From: Bacteroidota bacterium
GTDB lineage: Bacteria; Bacteroidota; Bacteroidia; B-17B0; Aurantibacillaceae
DNA length: 64,000 nucleotides
Assembly (NCBI GenBank): GCA_016185125.1
Contig: JACPOC010000002.1
Coordinates: forward strand, 1 to 64,000
Direction: 5' to 3'
Numbering within the stretch: the stretch's first letter is position 1; each line of letters begins with the position of its first letter. The translations under genes and the position numbers were made by a program. Below, in pieces: positions 27,461-36,921 of this stretch. The notes below the pieces were generated by a model. The model saw nothing but the letters and a program-made list of their open reading frames with translations. It was not told where the DNA came from and ran no database searches.

Positions 27461-27604
27461 ACCCCGAGGCTGAGCCTCGGGGTATCGGTGTAATATTCGC
27501 CACTAATTTCACTAATTTCACCTATCAATAATAAATCGATATTGTTAATTTGTGAAATTTGTGGCCAAAATAGCAACACAAACCCCGAAGCAGAGCTTCG
27601 AGGA
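27461..27604. repeat. Composite palindromic intergenic element
   Basis: A near-perfect palindrome with arms CCCCGAGGCT and AGCCTCGGGG (27462-27482) opens the element. A related one, CCCCGAAGC with GCTTCGAGG, closes it (from about 27583). Between them GCCACTAATTTCAC (about 27499) is mirrored by GTGAAATTTGTGGC (about 27551). The nested symmetry resembles the REP/MITE-like intergenic repeats of Bacteroidota. The whole gap 27315-27812 holds no convincing gene; a 63-codon - strand ORF across the element reads through the palindromes and is probably spurious. Confidence 0.6.
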
Positions 27605-27812
27605 ATTCTTTTGATTAAAAGAGCGGTCTTTTCCATTTTAACATGCGCGGATAGATTAATTCCCCTTTTTCTTATATAAGCATTAATTGTTAGTTTAGTG
27701 CTTTGATGCCGTTATTTTATTCAATGGTACGCGGGTAAAAATAATTGGTCGCATTTATTAATTTGCTAAACATATTTGTACTAATTTTACGCCCGTTAAT
27801 CAAAACCCTATA

Positions 27813-29768
27813 ATGGGAAATCAAACGCGGGGGCACTTTAATAAAATTACTTTCGGAAGCTTGCTGGTAACCCTTGGTATCATTTATGGTGATATTGGGA
27901 CTTCGCCATTGTATGTAATGAGTGAAATTATAGGTAAGGATGTTATAAATGCAGACGTTGTAAGAGGTGCTTTATCCTGTGTATTTTGGACACTGACTTT
28001 ACAAACCACGGTTAAATATGTTATTTTAACTCTTCGGGCAGATAACAAAGGCGAAGGGGGTATTTTTTCGCTATTTACTTTAGTTAAGCGAACAAAATAT
28101 AAATGGTTGCTGGTTCCGGCTATTGTAGGCGGAAGTGCCTTGCTGGCCGATGGAATTATTACGCCGCCCATTTCGGTTGCCGCAGCGGTAGAAGGTTTAA
28201 GGTTTTTTAATGAAAATTTAAACACCGTTCCCATTGTTATTGGAATTTTATGCGCTCTGTTTTTTATTCAGCAATTCGGTACCAGTTTTATAGGTAAATT
28301 TTTTGGCCCTATGATGATGAGTTGGTTTTTAATGCTTGGAATTTTGGGGGTTTATCAGTTGGCCGGCGATTGGAGTATTTTTTCAGCCCTTAATCCCTAT
28401 TACGCCTATAAATTATTAATGATTCATCATTCGGGCTTTTTAATTTTAGGGGCAGTGTTTTTATGTACCACCGGTGCCGAAGCCTTGTATTCTGATCTGG
28501 GCCATTGCGGTAAACAAAACATAAGGATTTCTTGGATATTTGTAAAAACCATGCTCGTTTTAAATTATTTTGGCCAAGGCGTGTGGCTAATCAGTCACCA
28601 AGGGCAGAAATTAGAAATGTTTAAATCCAGTAATCCATTTTTTGCCATGATGCCCGAAACGTTTATTCCGTATGGAGTTATTATTGCAACCATGGCGGCT
28701 GTTATTGCTTCTCAGGCTTTAATCAGCGGATCTTTTTCACTTATCAATGAAGCCATGCGCTTAAATTTATGGCCAAAAGTTAGAGTTAAATTTCCGAGCG
28801 AGTTAAAAGGGCAATTATATATTCCTTCGCTAAACTGGCTTTTATTAACAGGTTGCATTGGTATTGTTTTATATTTTCGCGAGTCTTCAAACATGGGCGC
28901 CGCTTATGGCCTGGCTATTGTATTGTGTATGTTAATGACCACCACGCTTCTTAATTTTTACATGCACATGAAACGGTATAATAAACTATTTATTTATCCA
29001 ATAATAGCGGTGTATTTAGTTATAGAATCTGCCTTTTTAGCCGCTAATTTAAGTAAGTTTTCGCATGGAGGATGGATAACTTTATTAATCGCCATAGCGC
29101 TGATGATGGTAATGACAATTTATTTCCTTGCTAAAAAAATAAGGCATCGTTACGTTGATCTTGTAAAATTAGATGAGCATAAAAGTAAGTTAGTGGATTT
29201 AAGTAAGGACGAATCTATTCCCAAATATGCAACGCATTTGGTTTATATGACGGGCGCAAACGATCCTTCTGAAATTGAGGCAAAGATCATTTATTCAATT
29301 TTACAAAAACGGCCTAAACGGGCGGATATTTATTGGTTTGTGCATGTAGATGTAATGAATGAGCCTTATAGAATGGATTACAAGGTTACTCATGTGGCAA
29401 AGGAGGATATTATTAGGGTGGATTTTAGATTAGGATTTAGAATAGCGCCGAAAGTGAATTTATTATTTAGAAAGGTTGTAGAAGACATGGTGATGAATGG
29501 CGAAGTAGATATTACCAGCCGTTACGAATCACTTAATAAAAACAATATTATTGGCGATTTTAAATTTGTAGTTATTGAAAAGTTTTTATCTTATGATAAC
29601 GACCTTCCTTACCATGAAAAGATAATCTTAAACGCGTATTTTATGCTTAAGCAATGCAGTTTAAGTGAAGCCAAGGCGTTTGGTTTGGATAGCAGTTCGG
29701 TAAAAATTGAAAAATTTCCAATGGTTATCAGTGCTCCTAAAAATTTTAATCTCCGAAGGATAGATTAA
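27813..29768 (+). CDS. kup: KUP-family potassium transporter
   Basis: The 651-residue protein has the signature IYGDIGTSPLYVMSE in the first membrane segment, then LRADNKGEGGIFSL, ADGIITPPISV, EALYSDLGHCG and WLISHQG, as in Kup/HAK/KT proton-coupled potassium uptake systems. About twelve hydrophobic segments occupy residues ~15-450, followed by a cytoplasmic C-terminal domain. It should import K+ across the inner membrane. The gene is monocistronic and preceded by the palindromic repeat region. Confidence 0.95.
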   Translation: MGNQTRGHFNKITFGSLLVTLGIIYGDIGTSPLYVMSEIIGKDVINADVVRGALSCVFWTLTLQTTVKYVILTLRADNKGEGGIFSLFTLVKRTKYKWLLVPAIVGGSALLADGIITPPISVAAAVEGLRFFNENLNTVPIVIGILCALFFIQQFGTSFIGKFFGPMMMSWFLMLGILGVYQLAGDWSIFSALNPYYAYKLLMIHHSGFLILGAVFLCTTGAEALYSDLGHCGKQNIRISWIFVKTMLVLNYFGQGVWLISHQGQKLEMFKSSNPFFAMMPETFIPYGVIIATMAAVIASQALISGSFSLINEAMRLNLWPKVRVKFPSELKGQLYIPSLNWLLLTGCIGIVLYFRESSNMGAAYGLAIVLCMLMTTTLLNFYMHMKRYNKLFIYPIIAVYLVIESAFLAANLSKFSHGGWITLLIAIALMMVMTIYFLAKKIRHRYVDLVKLDEHKSKLVDLSKDESIPKYATHLVYMTGANDPSEIEAKIIYSILQKRPKRADIYWFVHVDVMNEPYRMDYKVTHVAKEDIIRVDFRLGFRIAPKVNLLFRKVVEDMVMNGEVDITSRYESLNKNNIIGDFKFVVIEKFLSYDNDLPYHEKIILNAYFMLKQCSLSEAKAFGLDSSSVKIEKFPMVISAPKNFNLRRID

Positions 29769-29839
29769 TTCTCTATTAAAATTCATTAAGGCCTGAAACG
29801 CCCTTGCTAACATTTCTGTGATCCTGCTTCGCCCTCCTT

Positions 29840-31423
29840 TTATTCAATAATCAGCTTTCTTTTATATTGTTGCAGGCCATTATTAATAACAATAAAGTAC
29901 ATTCCCTTGCTTAAACCCGATACATCAATTGATTGTTTATTTATGCCATTTTTTTGAGCTGAATAATCGCTTTGTTTTTTAATCAATCCTTTACTGTCGT
30001 AAAAACTAATATTCCAGTATTGATTTAAATGAGATCTAAACGATAGTTCAACAATATCTTTGGCCGGGTTTGGGATAAGAGCAAGATTGGCATTGTCATC
30101 CTGAAATGCAACGGCCTGCAGATTTGAAACTGATTTTCGCCCATCATTGTCAACTGTAACTATCCTATAATAATTTATTTCATTAATAACAGGAGTAGGA
30201 TCGGCATAAAAATAATTGTTGGTTAAGTTTGAATTACCTGTATAAGAGTAAACTTTATCTATTTCCACAAAATTGATGGCATCAACACTTCTTTCAATAG
30301 AATAATGGTTAATGTTATTTTCTATGGCTGTTACCCATTTTAACTCAGCCTGCTTCGAAGCCATATTATAATTTGCAGCAAAACTTATCATTTCTACCGG
30401 TAAAACAGCGCAGTTAAACGTAGCGGTTCCTCCAAAATTCAGGGAGTAGTTTCCAGAGGGCGGATCCCACGAATCAACCACAACATAATATCTTTCACCG
30501 GCAATAACATTCATAGGGGTACACCAAGTCGGCCCTGTCACCGGTTCTACTGGATTAACGCCGGCGGTGGATAACCCTGTTTGACCTGTTGTACCGGAAT
30601 CATTACATCTTGTTGGAGCGCCCAAGGCTGCGCAGGAAGGATTTGGTCCAAAAACAAAATAATCATAATCCTGCCCAATAGGCGAAGGCGTTACAGTAAA
30701 CATAAAAGTGCCGCTTGTGGCAATTAATACTTCGTACCAATTGGTAAAATTTTCTCCACCCGCGGGGCAGGTTCCGGCTGTACATCCTTCCGCCTTTATT
30801 CCCGGACCAGTTGAGACGGCGGAAACAGGTAAATTATTACACAAAGCAGTTGAGTTATTACAATCATTATTGGCTGTTCCTGTAGGGCCACCGGCGCAGG
30901 GCACACAGCTAATGTTGGCCGACCATCCCGGCCCATTAACTGATGCGTCTGATCTAAACCGAAGGCTCAAACAACCACTGGCATGGGTGGAGGTATAAGA
31001 AAAAGGCACAGTGGGTGTGCCGCAAATTCTTCCAGTAGTTGCTCCTAAATCAGGACTTGATGGAGGTCGTTGTATAATCGGCGCCGAATTTTGTGTGGGT
31101 CCGTTGCCAACTGTAAGATAATCATAATAACAATCTAACGGCGGAGGGCCGGCAGGATTAACCATGCCTTCCATACTAAAAGAAGTAAAAGTAAGCCTTA
31201 CGCAATTACCCGCTGTGTTAGGGCAAAATACCCGGTAGGTTAAGTTAATACTATTGGAATAAGATCCGCCCGCCCCACCGTCATCTAAATACGTACCTCC
31301 GCAAGTGGAGGTTAAACAAGACCCCACATTTTCGTTATTTATACCTGTAGTGGGATGTAAAAACTGCGCGTTTAATGAGGGCAGGCTAATAAAAAATATA
31401 AGTAAATAAATTATTGCTTTCAT
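29840..31423 (-). CDS. Secreted CUB-like protein with T9SS type A sorting domain
   Basis: The 527-residue product has a signal peptide ending at SLNAQ. Residues ~45-180 resemble a CUB domain: LTFTSFSMEG, YDYLTVGNG, RICGT, and a cysteine followed by LSLRFRSDASVNGPGWSANISC. A second Cys/Gly-rich beta module with DYDYFVFGP and YYVVVDSWDPPSGNYSLNF follows. The C-terminus has a fibronectin-like segment and a type A sorting domain (LIPNPAKDIVELSF, GLSKGMYFIVI, basic end). It is probably surface-exposed through T9SS. It follows the small exported-protein gene by one base, so they form one unit. Confidence 0.85.
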   Translation of the reverse strand: MKAIIYLLIFFISLPSLNAQFLHPTTGINNENVGSCLTSTCGGTYLDDGGAGGSYSNSINLTYRVFCPNTAGNCVRLTFTSFSMEGMVNPAGPPPLDCYYDYLTVGNGPTQNSAPIIQRPPSSPDLGATTGRICGTPTVPFSYTSTHASGCLSLRFRSDASVNGPGWSANISCVPCAGGPTGTANNDCNNSTALCNNLPVSAVSTGPGIKAEGCTAGTCPAGGENFTNWYEVLIATSGTFMFTVTPSPIGQDYDYFVFGPNPSCAALGAPTRCNDSGTTGQTGLSTAGVNPVEPVTGPTWCTPMNVIAGERYYVVVDSWDPPSGNYSLNFGGTATFNCAVLPVEMISFAANYNMASKQAELKWVTAIENNINHYSIERSVDAINFVEIDKVYSYTGNSNLTNNYFYADPTPVINEINYYRIVTVDNDGRKSVSNLQAVAFQDDNANLALIPNPAKDIVELSFRSHLNQYWNISFYDSKGLIKKQSDYSAQKNGINKQSIDVSGLSKGMYFIVINNGLQQYKRKLIIE

Positions 31424-31424
31424 A

Positions 31425-31724
31425 TTATTCCTTATTATTGGTTGCTTTTATTTTTGAATAAACAATCACAATTAATGATGTTGCAGCGTCAGGCACTTCT
31501 AGGTCCAAAATGTCATTTCTTATGCTGTCATAATAGTTTAAATTCAGTTGGTTAATTTTCGAGGTATCCTGAATGGCGTTCCAGCCTTTTATGGAATAAT
31601 CTTTTTTATACCGCTCCACATTAGACGGTATATAATAAGGTTCTACTTTTTTATTAGTAAAAGATTGTGCTTGGCAAAAATAAAAGCCAAAAAAGAGAAC
31701 AATAAATAAAAGTTGAATTTTCAT
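31425..31724 (-). CDS. Small hypothetical exported protein
   Basis: The 99-residue product has a signal peptide (LLFIVLFFGFYFCQAQ) and a polar mature part with no recognised domain. It lies directly before the CUB-like T9SS gene with no spacer, suggesting cotranscription. The 281-base region 31725-32005 upstream shows a run of T and A tracts but no gene or clear promoter. Confidence 0.65.
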   Translation of the reverse strand: MKIQLLFIVLFFGFYFCQAQSFTNKKVEPYYIPSNVERYKKDYSIKGWNAIQDTSKINQLNLNYYDSIRNDILDLEVPDAATSLIVIVYSKIKATNNKE

Positions 31725-32005
31725 AATAAAATAATCTTTTCTAATATGAAGTTACTCAATTAATCTTACAGACACAAGAAATGGGTTAAAAAAACAAAAA
31801 AATATGCTTTTTTTTAACATTTTTTAGCTAAGTTATTTTAGTGTTCAAATTTAAGAAAGTTGAAAATCTCAAAGAATTTATTACCGCTGGTTTACGTATT
31901 TATTCCACCTCCATAAACATTCCCCTGTTCAAATCAATTTATAACCTTACGGGATATGAAATTTGCTATTAATAGATTTACCGCAGGCAATTTAATCCTT
32001 TTAAT

Positions 32006-33367
32006 ATGTGCGCTAAACAGCAAAAAAAAGCAAAAGCAGTTACCGACGGCAAAAAAATATTTGTTTTAGATACTTCAGTAATTATTTACGACCACACGGC
32101 TATTAAAAATTTTGCCGAACACGATGTGGTAATACCTATTACGGTACTTGAAGAACTCGATAATTTTAAAAAAGGCAACGATACCAAAAATTACGCCGCC
32201 CGCGAATTTACACGTTATGTAGATAAATTAAGCGGCAAAAACAGCCTGCAGGACTGGACGCCCATTAACGGAGCCCACCGCGGCAAGTTTAAAATAGAAA
32301 TGCACACTTCCAGCACCGTTAACGCCGAAAAAATATTCGACGAACGCAAAGCCGATCACCGCATTTTAAACACCGCTCTTTTTACCTCAGAAAACAATCC
32401 TGATAAAAAAGTAATTCTTGTTACTAAAGATATTAACCTCCGCATTAAAGCAAAGAGTCTTAATTTACAAGCCGAAGATTATGAAACCGGAAAAATTTTA
32501 ACTACCGATGAATTGTATTCAGGAATTACAGAAGTAGATAAAGCCCCGCCGGAAACCATCACTTCCATTTATAATCAGGGTCAATGCAATGCCGCGCCGG
32601 TTTTAAAAAAACTCGAGGTTTTACCAAATCAGTATTTTATTTTAAAGAATGGTTCGCAAAGTGTTTTAACGCGTTATAATCAAGAAGATGAATCGCTTCG
32701 CCGTGTTGTAAAAACCGCGGCCTTCGGGGTTATTCCCAAAAACGCCGAACAAGCATTTGCTTTGGATGCCATTATGAATAACGATATTAAACTGGTATCT
32801 ATTCAGGGCGTGGCCGGAACGGGAAAAACTTTATTATCGCTCGCCGGCGCGCTTGAACTCCGCAGAAATTATCATCAGATCTATCTGGCAAGGCCTATTG
32901 TTCCATTAAGTAATAAAGATATTGGATATTTGCCCGGCGATGTTAACAGCAAACTTAATCCGTACATGGAGCCGCTGTGGGATAATTTAAAATACATCCG
33001 CAGTTTATTCAGCGAAAAAGATAAAGAACACAAGCAGCTTAACGAAATGGTGGAAGCGCAAAAACTGGTTGTTTGTCCTTTAGCTTATATCCGCGGCCGA
33101 AGTTTAAGCAATGTGTTTTTTATTGTGGATGAAGCGCAAAATTTAACGCCTCACGAAGTAAAAACCATTATTACCCGCGCGGGAGAAAACACAAAAATTA
33201 TTTTTACCGGAGATATTCACCAAATAGATACGCCTTACCTCGATGCACAAAGTAACGGCTTAAGCTACTTGATAGAAAAGGTAAAGGGACAACCGTTATA
33301 TGCCCATATTACTTTAGAGAAAGGTGAAAGAAGCGAATTGGCGAATTTAGCCAACGATTTGTTATAA
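32006..33367 (+). CDS. PhoH-family ATPase with N-terminal PIN domain
   Basis: The 453-residue protein joins a PIN-type ribonuclease domain (FVLDTSVIIYDH, VVIPITVLEELDNFKKG, HRILNTAL, KVILVTKDINLRIKA; acidic residues intact) to a PhoH P-loop domain with Walker A GVAGTGKT and Walker B VFFIVDEAQNLTPHE, then FTGDIHQID. This is the PhoH2/YlaK layout, predicted to be an RNA helicase and nuclease. The start ATG at 32006 matches the family N-terminus. The gene is monocistronic and followed by a dispersed repeat. Confidence 0.92.
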   Translation: MCAKQQKKAKAVTDGKKIFVLDTSVIIYDHTAIKNFAEHDVVIPITVLEELDNFKKGNDTKNYAAREFTRYVDKLSGKNSLQDWTPINGAHRGKFKIEMHTSSTVNAEKIFDERKADHRILNTALFTSENNPDKKVILVTKDINLRIKAKSLNLQAEDYETGKILTTDELYSGITEVDKAPPETITSIYNQGQCNAAPVLKKLEVLPNQYFILKNGSQSVLTRYNQEDESLRRVVKTAAFGVIPKNAEQAFALDAIMNNDIKLVSIQGVAGTGKTLLSLAGALELRRNYHQIYLARPIVPLSNKDIGYLPGDVNSKLNPYMEPLWDNLKYIRSLFSEKDKEHKQLNEMVEAQKLVVCPLAYIRGRSLSNVFFIVDEAQNLTPHEVKTIITRAGENTKIIFTGDIHQIDTPYLDAQSNGLSYLIEKVKGQPLYAHITLEKGERSELANLANDLL

Positions 33368-33379
33368 TAATATTTAACT

Positions 33380-33480
33380 TTTGTCATGTTAAGGAGAGAA
33401 GACATTTTAAAGTCAGATCCCTCTTTTGTCGGGATGACAGAGCCGAGTAGCAGAAGAATCTTGTCATGTTGATGAGCCTG
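33380..33480. repeat. Dispersed intergenic repeat, copy 2
   Basis: TTGTCATGTTAAGGAG (about 33382) and TTGTCATGTTGATGAG (about 33462) flank ATCCCTCTTTTGTCGGGATG. The central part is the reverse complement of the GAAAGAGGGAT motif found near 3150. It is typical of short Bacteroidota intergenic repeats. The rest of 33368-33649 contains the nadK promoter and nothing else recognisable. Confidence 0.45.
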
Positions 33481-33599
33481 CAATTTATCTTTAGTGGAAT
33501 ACGTTTCACTTTTTATAAGCCCATAAAATTTTCATGTTATTTTTATTAATAATTCACCACGAATATAAACTCATATTTAACAATGCAAAAAAATAAACT

Positions 33600-33628
33600 T
33601 TTGTATTAAAATTTAAAGTTTATCTTTG
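33600..33628 (+). promoter_or_regulatory. Promoter of nadK: TTTG-N17-TATCTTTG
   Basis: TTTG at 33600-33603 and TATCTTTG at 33621-33628 are separated by 17 bases, matching the Bacteroidota -33/-7 arrangement. The -7 box ends 21 bases before the ATG at 33650. It is one of the two most complete promoters in the window. Confidence 0.65.
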
Positions 33629-33649
33629 ATAGGAATTGATAATGGTAAT

Positions 33650-34528
33650 ATGACAATTGCAATTTACGCCCGTTCAACAAAAGAAAACGAGCCAAAATAT
33701 ATTGAGCAGATCTACAGTTTTTTAAAGAACAATAAGATCGACCTGACCGTGTTTCAGCCCTTTTATAATTATCTTCAAGCGGAACATAATTTTAACATAA
33801 ACCTCAACACCTATTCTACTTCCGAAGAACTTATTTCAAAAGCAGATTATGTTATTTCTTTGGGTGGAGATGGCACCATGCTGGAAACCTTGGCTCTTAT
33901 ACGCAAAACCGGCATTCCTGTTTTGGGAGTAAATACCGGGCGGCTTGGTTTCTTGGCTTCGGTAAATAAAGCCGAACTTGAAACCGCTCTTGAAAAACTA
34001 ATACTTAATCAATTTACCTTGGATAAGCGTGAATTGATAGAAATTGCGGGTTGTGATGATTGTTTTGAAGGCGTTAACTACGCTTTAAATGAGTTTTCAA
34101 TACATAAAAAAGATAGCAGTGCCATGATCAGTATTGATACTTATATTGATGGCGTATTCCTTAATTCGTATTTTGCCGACGGGTTAATTGTAGCTACACC
34201 CACCGGCTCTACGGCCTACTCCTTAAGCTGCGGCGGCCCTATTATGATACCTGATTCAGAAAATTTTATCATTACTCCCATTGCGCCTCATAATCTCAAT
34301 GTAAGGCCTATTATTATTTCCAACAATAAACAAATCAGTTTTAAAGTAAAGGGAAGAACCGACAGTTTTAACATTTCATTAGATTCCCGAAGCGCCCAGG
34401 TAGATGCCAATACCCTGCTTTCTGTTAAAAAAGCCGATTTTCGTTTTAACATGATTAATTTAGAGGGCCAGCATTTTTTTTCAACGCTGCGTGATAAAAT
34501 GATGTGGGGTATTGATAGAAGAAAATAA
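33650..34528 (+). CDS. nadK: NAD kinase
   Basis: NAD kinase makes NADP from NAD and ATP. The 292-residue protein has the catalytic loop SLGGDGTMLETL, then VNTGRLGFLA, ALNEFSIHKKDSSAM and DGLIVATPTGSTAYSLSCGGPI with the NE/D signature. ATG 33650 is preferred because the alternative TTG at 33626 sits inside the -7 box. The gene appears monocistronic, with a good promoter upstream. Confidence 0.95.
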   Translation: MTIAIYARSTKENEPKYIEQIYSFLKNNKIDLTVFQPFYNYLQAEHNFNINLNTYSTSEELISKADYVISLGGDGTMLETLALIRKTGIPVLGVNTGRLGFLASVNKAELETALEKLILNQFTLDKRELIEIAGCDDCFEGVNYALNEFSIHKKDSSAMISIDTYIDGVFLNSYFADGLIVATPTGSTAYSLSCGGPIMIPDSENFIITPIAPHNLNVRPIIISNNKQISFKVKGRTDSFNISLDSRSAQVDANTLLSVKKADFRFNMINLEGQHFFSTLRDKMMWGIDRRK

Positions 34529-34598
34529 TTTTATTATCTTTATATCCATAAATATTATTTAGAATAAAAAAACTCCCAATTAACTTAAAATAAAACAC

Positions 34599-36893
34599 AT
34601 GAAAAAAAATCTATTCTTTGTGCTAACTTTATTAATTATCAATGCCGCTGCGCAAAATTCTAACGATAAATTTTGGGCAACTGTTAATGAAACAAGTATT
34701 AAGCCTGCCGGAAAACGTCAGATTGTTCCTAAAAAGTATTTAACCTTTAGTTTAAAAAACACTCAATTAAAGGATAAATTATTCTCGGCTCCACACGAAA
34801 AAAATGTTAAGATTAACGAGAGTACCTGTATTATTTCTTTGCCCTTACCAAATGGTACTTTTCAGCAATTTAGGGTGGTGGAAGCCCCTATTATGGAAAA
34901 AGGCTTAGCCGAGCAGTTTCCCGGCTTTAAAACTTTTACAATAAAAGGTATTGATGATGTGTACGCAAACGGTAAACTTGATTGGAATGAATTTGGCTTT
35001 CACGGAATGGTACGCTCCATTAATGGCGATTTTTTTATTGATCCTTACAGCTCCGGTAATCTTACAGATTATATCACTTATTACACTAAAGATTTTGAAA
35101 AAGATCCTTCGCAAAAATTACCGGAAATTGGTGTAATAGATAATTCAGATAAATCCCAAGGATCAAACCCGGCACCTAAAAAAAAAGACGAAAGCGAAGC
35201 AAAAGTAAGTAGCGCGCCCCCGGCAATTTGTGTGGGTGCCCAACTAAGAACTTATCGTTTAGCAGTGGCTTGCACGGGCGAGTATGCGGTGGCGGCCACA
35301 GGATCGGCTACTCCTACTATAGCGCAAACTTTAGCTAAAATTATTACCAGCGTAAATCGGGTAGATGGTGTTTATGAAACAGAAGTTGCGGTACGTATGG
35401 TTTTAGTTGCAACCGAAACCATGGTAATTTTTACGAACGCTTCCACCGACCCTTTTACCGGCAACAACAATGGCGGAACGTTAATTAACGAAAGTCAAAC
35501 GGTAATTACCAACACCATTGGCTCTGCAAATTTCGATATTGGCCATACCTTTAGCACCGGAGGCGGAGGCTTGGCGGGCTTAGGCGTAGTATGCAGCAAT
35601 TCGCAAAAAGCAAGCGGCATTACCGGCAGCCCAAGTCCTGTTGGAGACCCTTATGATATTGATTATGTGGCACACGAAATAGGGCATCAGTTCAGGGGCA
35701 ATCATACCTTTAATTCTACTGTAGGAAATTGTGGCGGGGGTAACAGAAATGGTGGCACCGCTGTAGAACCCGGAAGCGGCATCACCATTATGGCTTACGC
35801 CGGAATTTGCGGTTCGCAGGATCTTGCACCAAACAGCATTGCCTATTTTCACGCCATCAGTTATGATGAGATTGTTAACTTTACAAATAGCGGCACAGGT
35901 AATTCCTGCCCTGTTACCACCACTACCGGAAATTCACCTCCTGTTGTAACGGGTTCAGGAAACTTTACAATTCCAAGCAATACTGCTTTTTACTTAAGCG
36001 GCAGCGCAACCGATCCTGACGGAGATGCTTTAACCTACTCGTGGGAAGAAACAGAAGTGGGCACATCAGGCAACTGGAATGCCAATGTTAAACCATTTTT
36101 CCGCTCTTATAATCCTGTAACTACACCTTCCCGCTTGTTTCCTAATGCAGCGGTTGTTTCCAGTGGCAATTACACGGTTACAAAAGGAGAATTTGTTCCT
36201 CAAACAGCGCAAAATTTACAATTTCGCTTAACCGCCCGTGATAATAAAATGGGTGGCGGTGGAGTATGTTATGCAATAAATACAGTAGCCACTTCCACTG
36301 CCGGTCCTTTTGATATATCTTATCCAACTACTGCGGGCATTTTTTGGGGAATAGGAACGCAGCAAACAATTACATGGAACGTAAATGGCACTAATGCCGC
36401 TCCTGTTAATTGCGATTCTGTGCGCATTTTACTATCACTTAATGGTGGTGCTACATACAGCGTTATTGCTAATTCAACTGCTAACGATGGTACAGAACTT
36501 ATTACCGCACCAACTTTATCAGCTACTATCAGCACCTGCCGAATTAAAGTGGAAGCAAAAGGAAACGTTTTCTATGATGTTAGTAACAATAATTTTACAA
36601 TCTCTACTGCCGTAGGATTATCGCAGGTTTCACAAAACAATGCCATGGGTTTAACAGTTTGGCCTAACCCTTTTAATTCAACTATTTATATTTCAGCGGG
36701 AAATTTAATTAGCTCAGCAAACACGCGGGTTGAAGTAAGGGACGTATTGGGAAAATTAGTATTAAGCGCTGATTTTAATAACAAAACTGAACTACATGAG
36801 AGTTTTGATTTTTCTTTGTTAAGCCAAGGGGTTTATTTTATTCAGGTAAGCAACAATAATAAAAATTCCGCATACCGCATTGTTAAGAATTAA
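34599..36893 (+). CDS. Secreted reprolysin-like metalloprotease with T9SS sorting domain
   Basis: The 764-residue protein has a signal peptide (LFFVLTLLIINAAAQ) and a propeptide-like N-terminal third. The metzincin catalytic domain carries zinc motif HEIGHQFRGNH (HExxHxxGxxH) and the Met-turn ITIMAYAGICG. An Ig/PKD-like segment follows (SGSATDPDGDALTYSWEE), then a type A sorting domain with VWPNPFNSTIYIS, VLGKLVLSA, SQGVYFIQVS and a basic end. It should be exported via T9SS and degrade external proteins. The family is M12-type metzincin of Bacteroidota; substrate unknown. Confidence 0.92.
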   Translation: MKKNLFFVLTLLIINAAAQNSNDKFWATVNETSIKPAGKRQIVPKKYLTFSLKNTQLKDKLFSAPHEKNVKINESTCIISLPLPNGTFQQFRVVEAPIMEKGLAEQFPGFKTFTIKGIDDVYANGKLDWNEFGFHGMVRSINGDFFIDPYSSGNLTDYITYYTKDFEKDPSQKLPEIGVIDNSDKSQGSNPAPKKKDESEAKVSSAPPAICVGAQLRTYRLAVACTGEYAVAATGSATPTIAQTLAKIITSVNRVDGVYETEVAVRMVLVATETMVIFTNASTDPFTGNNNGGTLINESQTVITNTIGSANFDIGHTFSTGGGGLAGLGVVCSNSQKASGITGSPSPVGDPYDIDYVAHEIGHQFRGNHTFNSTVGNCGGGNRNGGTAVEPGSGITIMAYAGICGSQDLAPNSIAYFHAISYDEIVNFTNSGTGNSCPVTTTTGNSPPVVTGSGNFTIPSNTAFYLSGSATDPDGDALTYSWEETEVGTSGNWNANVKPFFRSYNPVTTPSRLFPNAAVVSSGNYTVTKGEFVPQTAQNLQFRLTARDNKMGGGGVCYAINTVATSTAGPFDISYPTTAGIFWGIGTQQTITWNVNGTNAAPVNCDSVRILLSLNGGATYSVIANSTANDGTELITAPTLSATISTCRIKVEAKGNVFYDVSNNNFTISTAVGLSQVSQNNAMGLTVWPNPFNSTIYISAGNLISSANTRVEVRDVLGKLVLSADFNNKTELHESFDFSLLSQGVYFIQVSNNNKNSAYRIVKN

Positions 36894-36921
36894 CCACAGA
36901 AAATAAAAGGCTCATGAAGTA

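Noticed and set aside
27445-27636. A 63-codon - strand ORF across the palindromic element
   Set aside because: Its sequence is made mostly of the palindromes and flanking repeats, so it is unlikely to be a gene.
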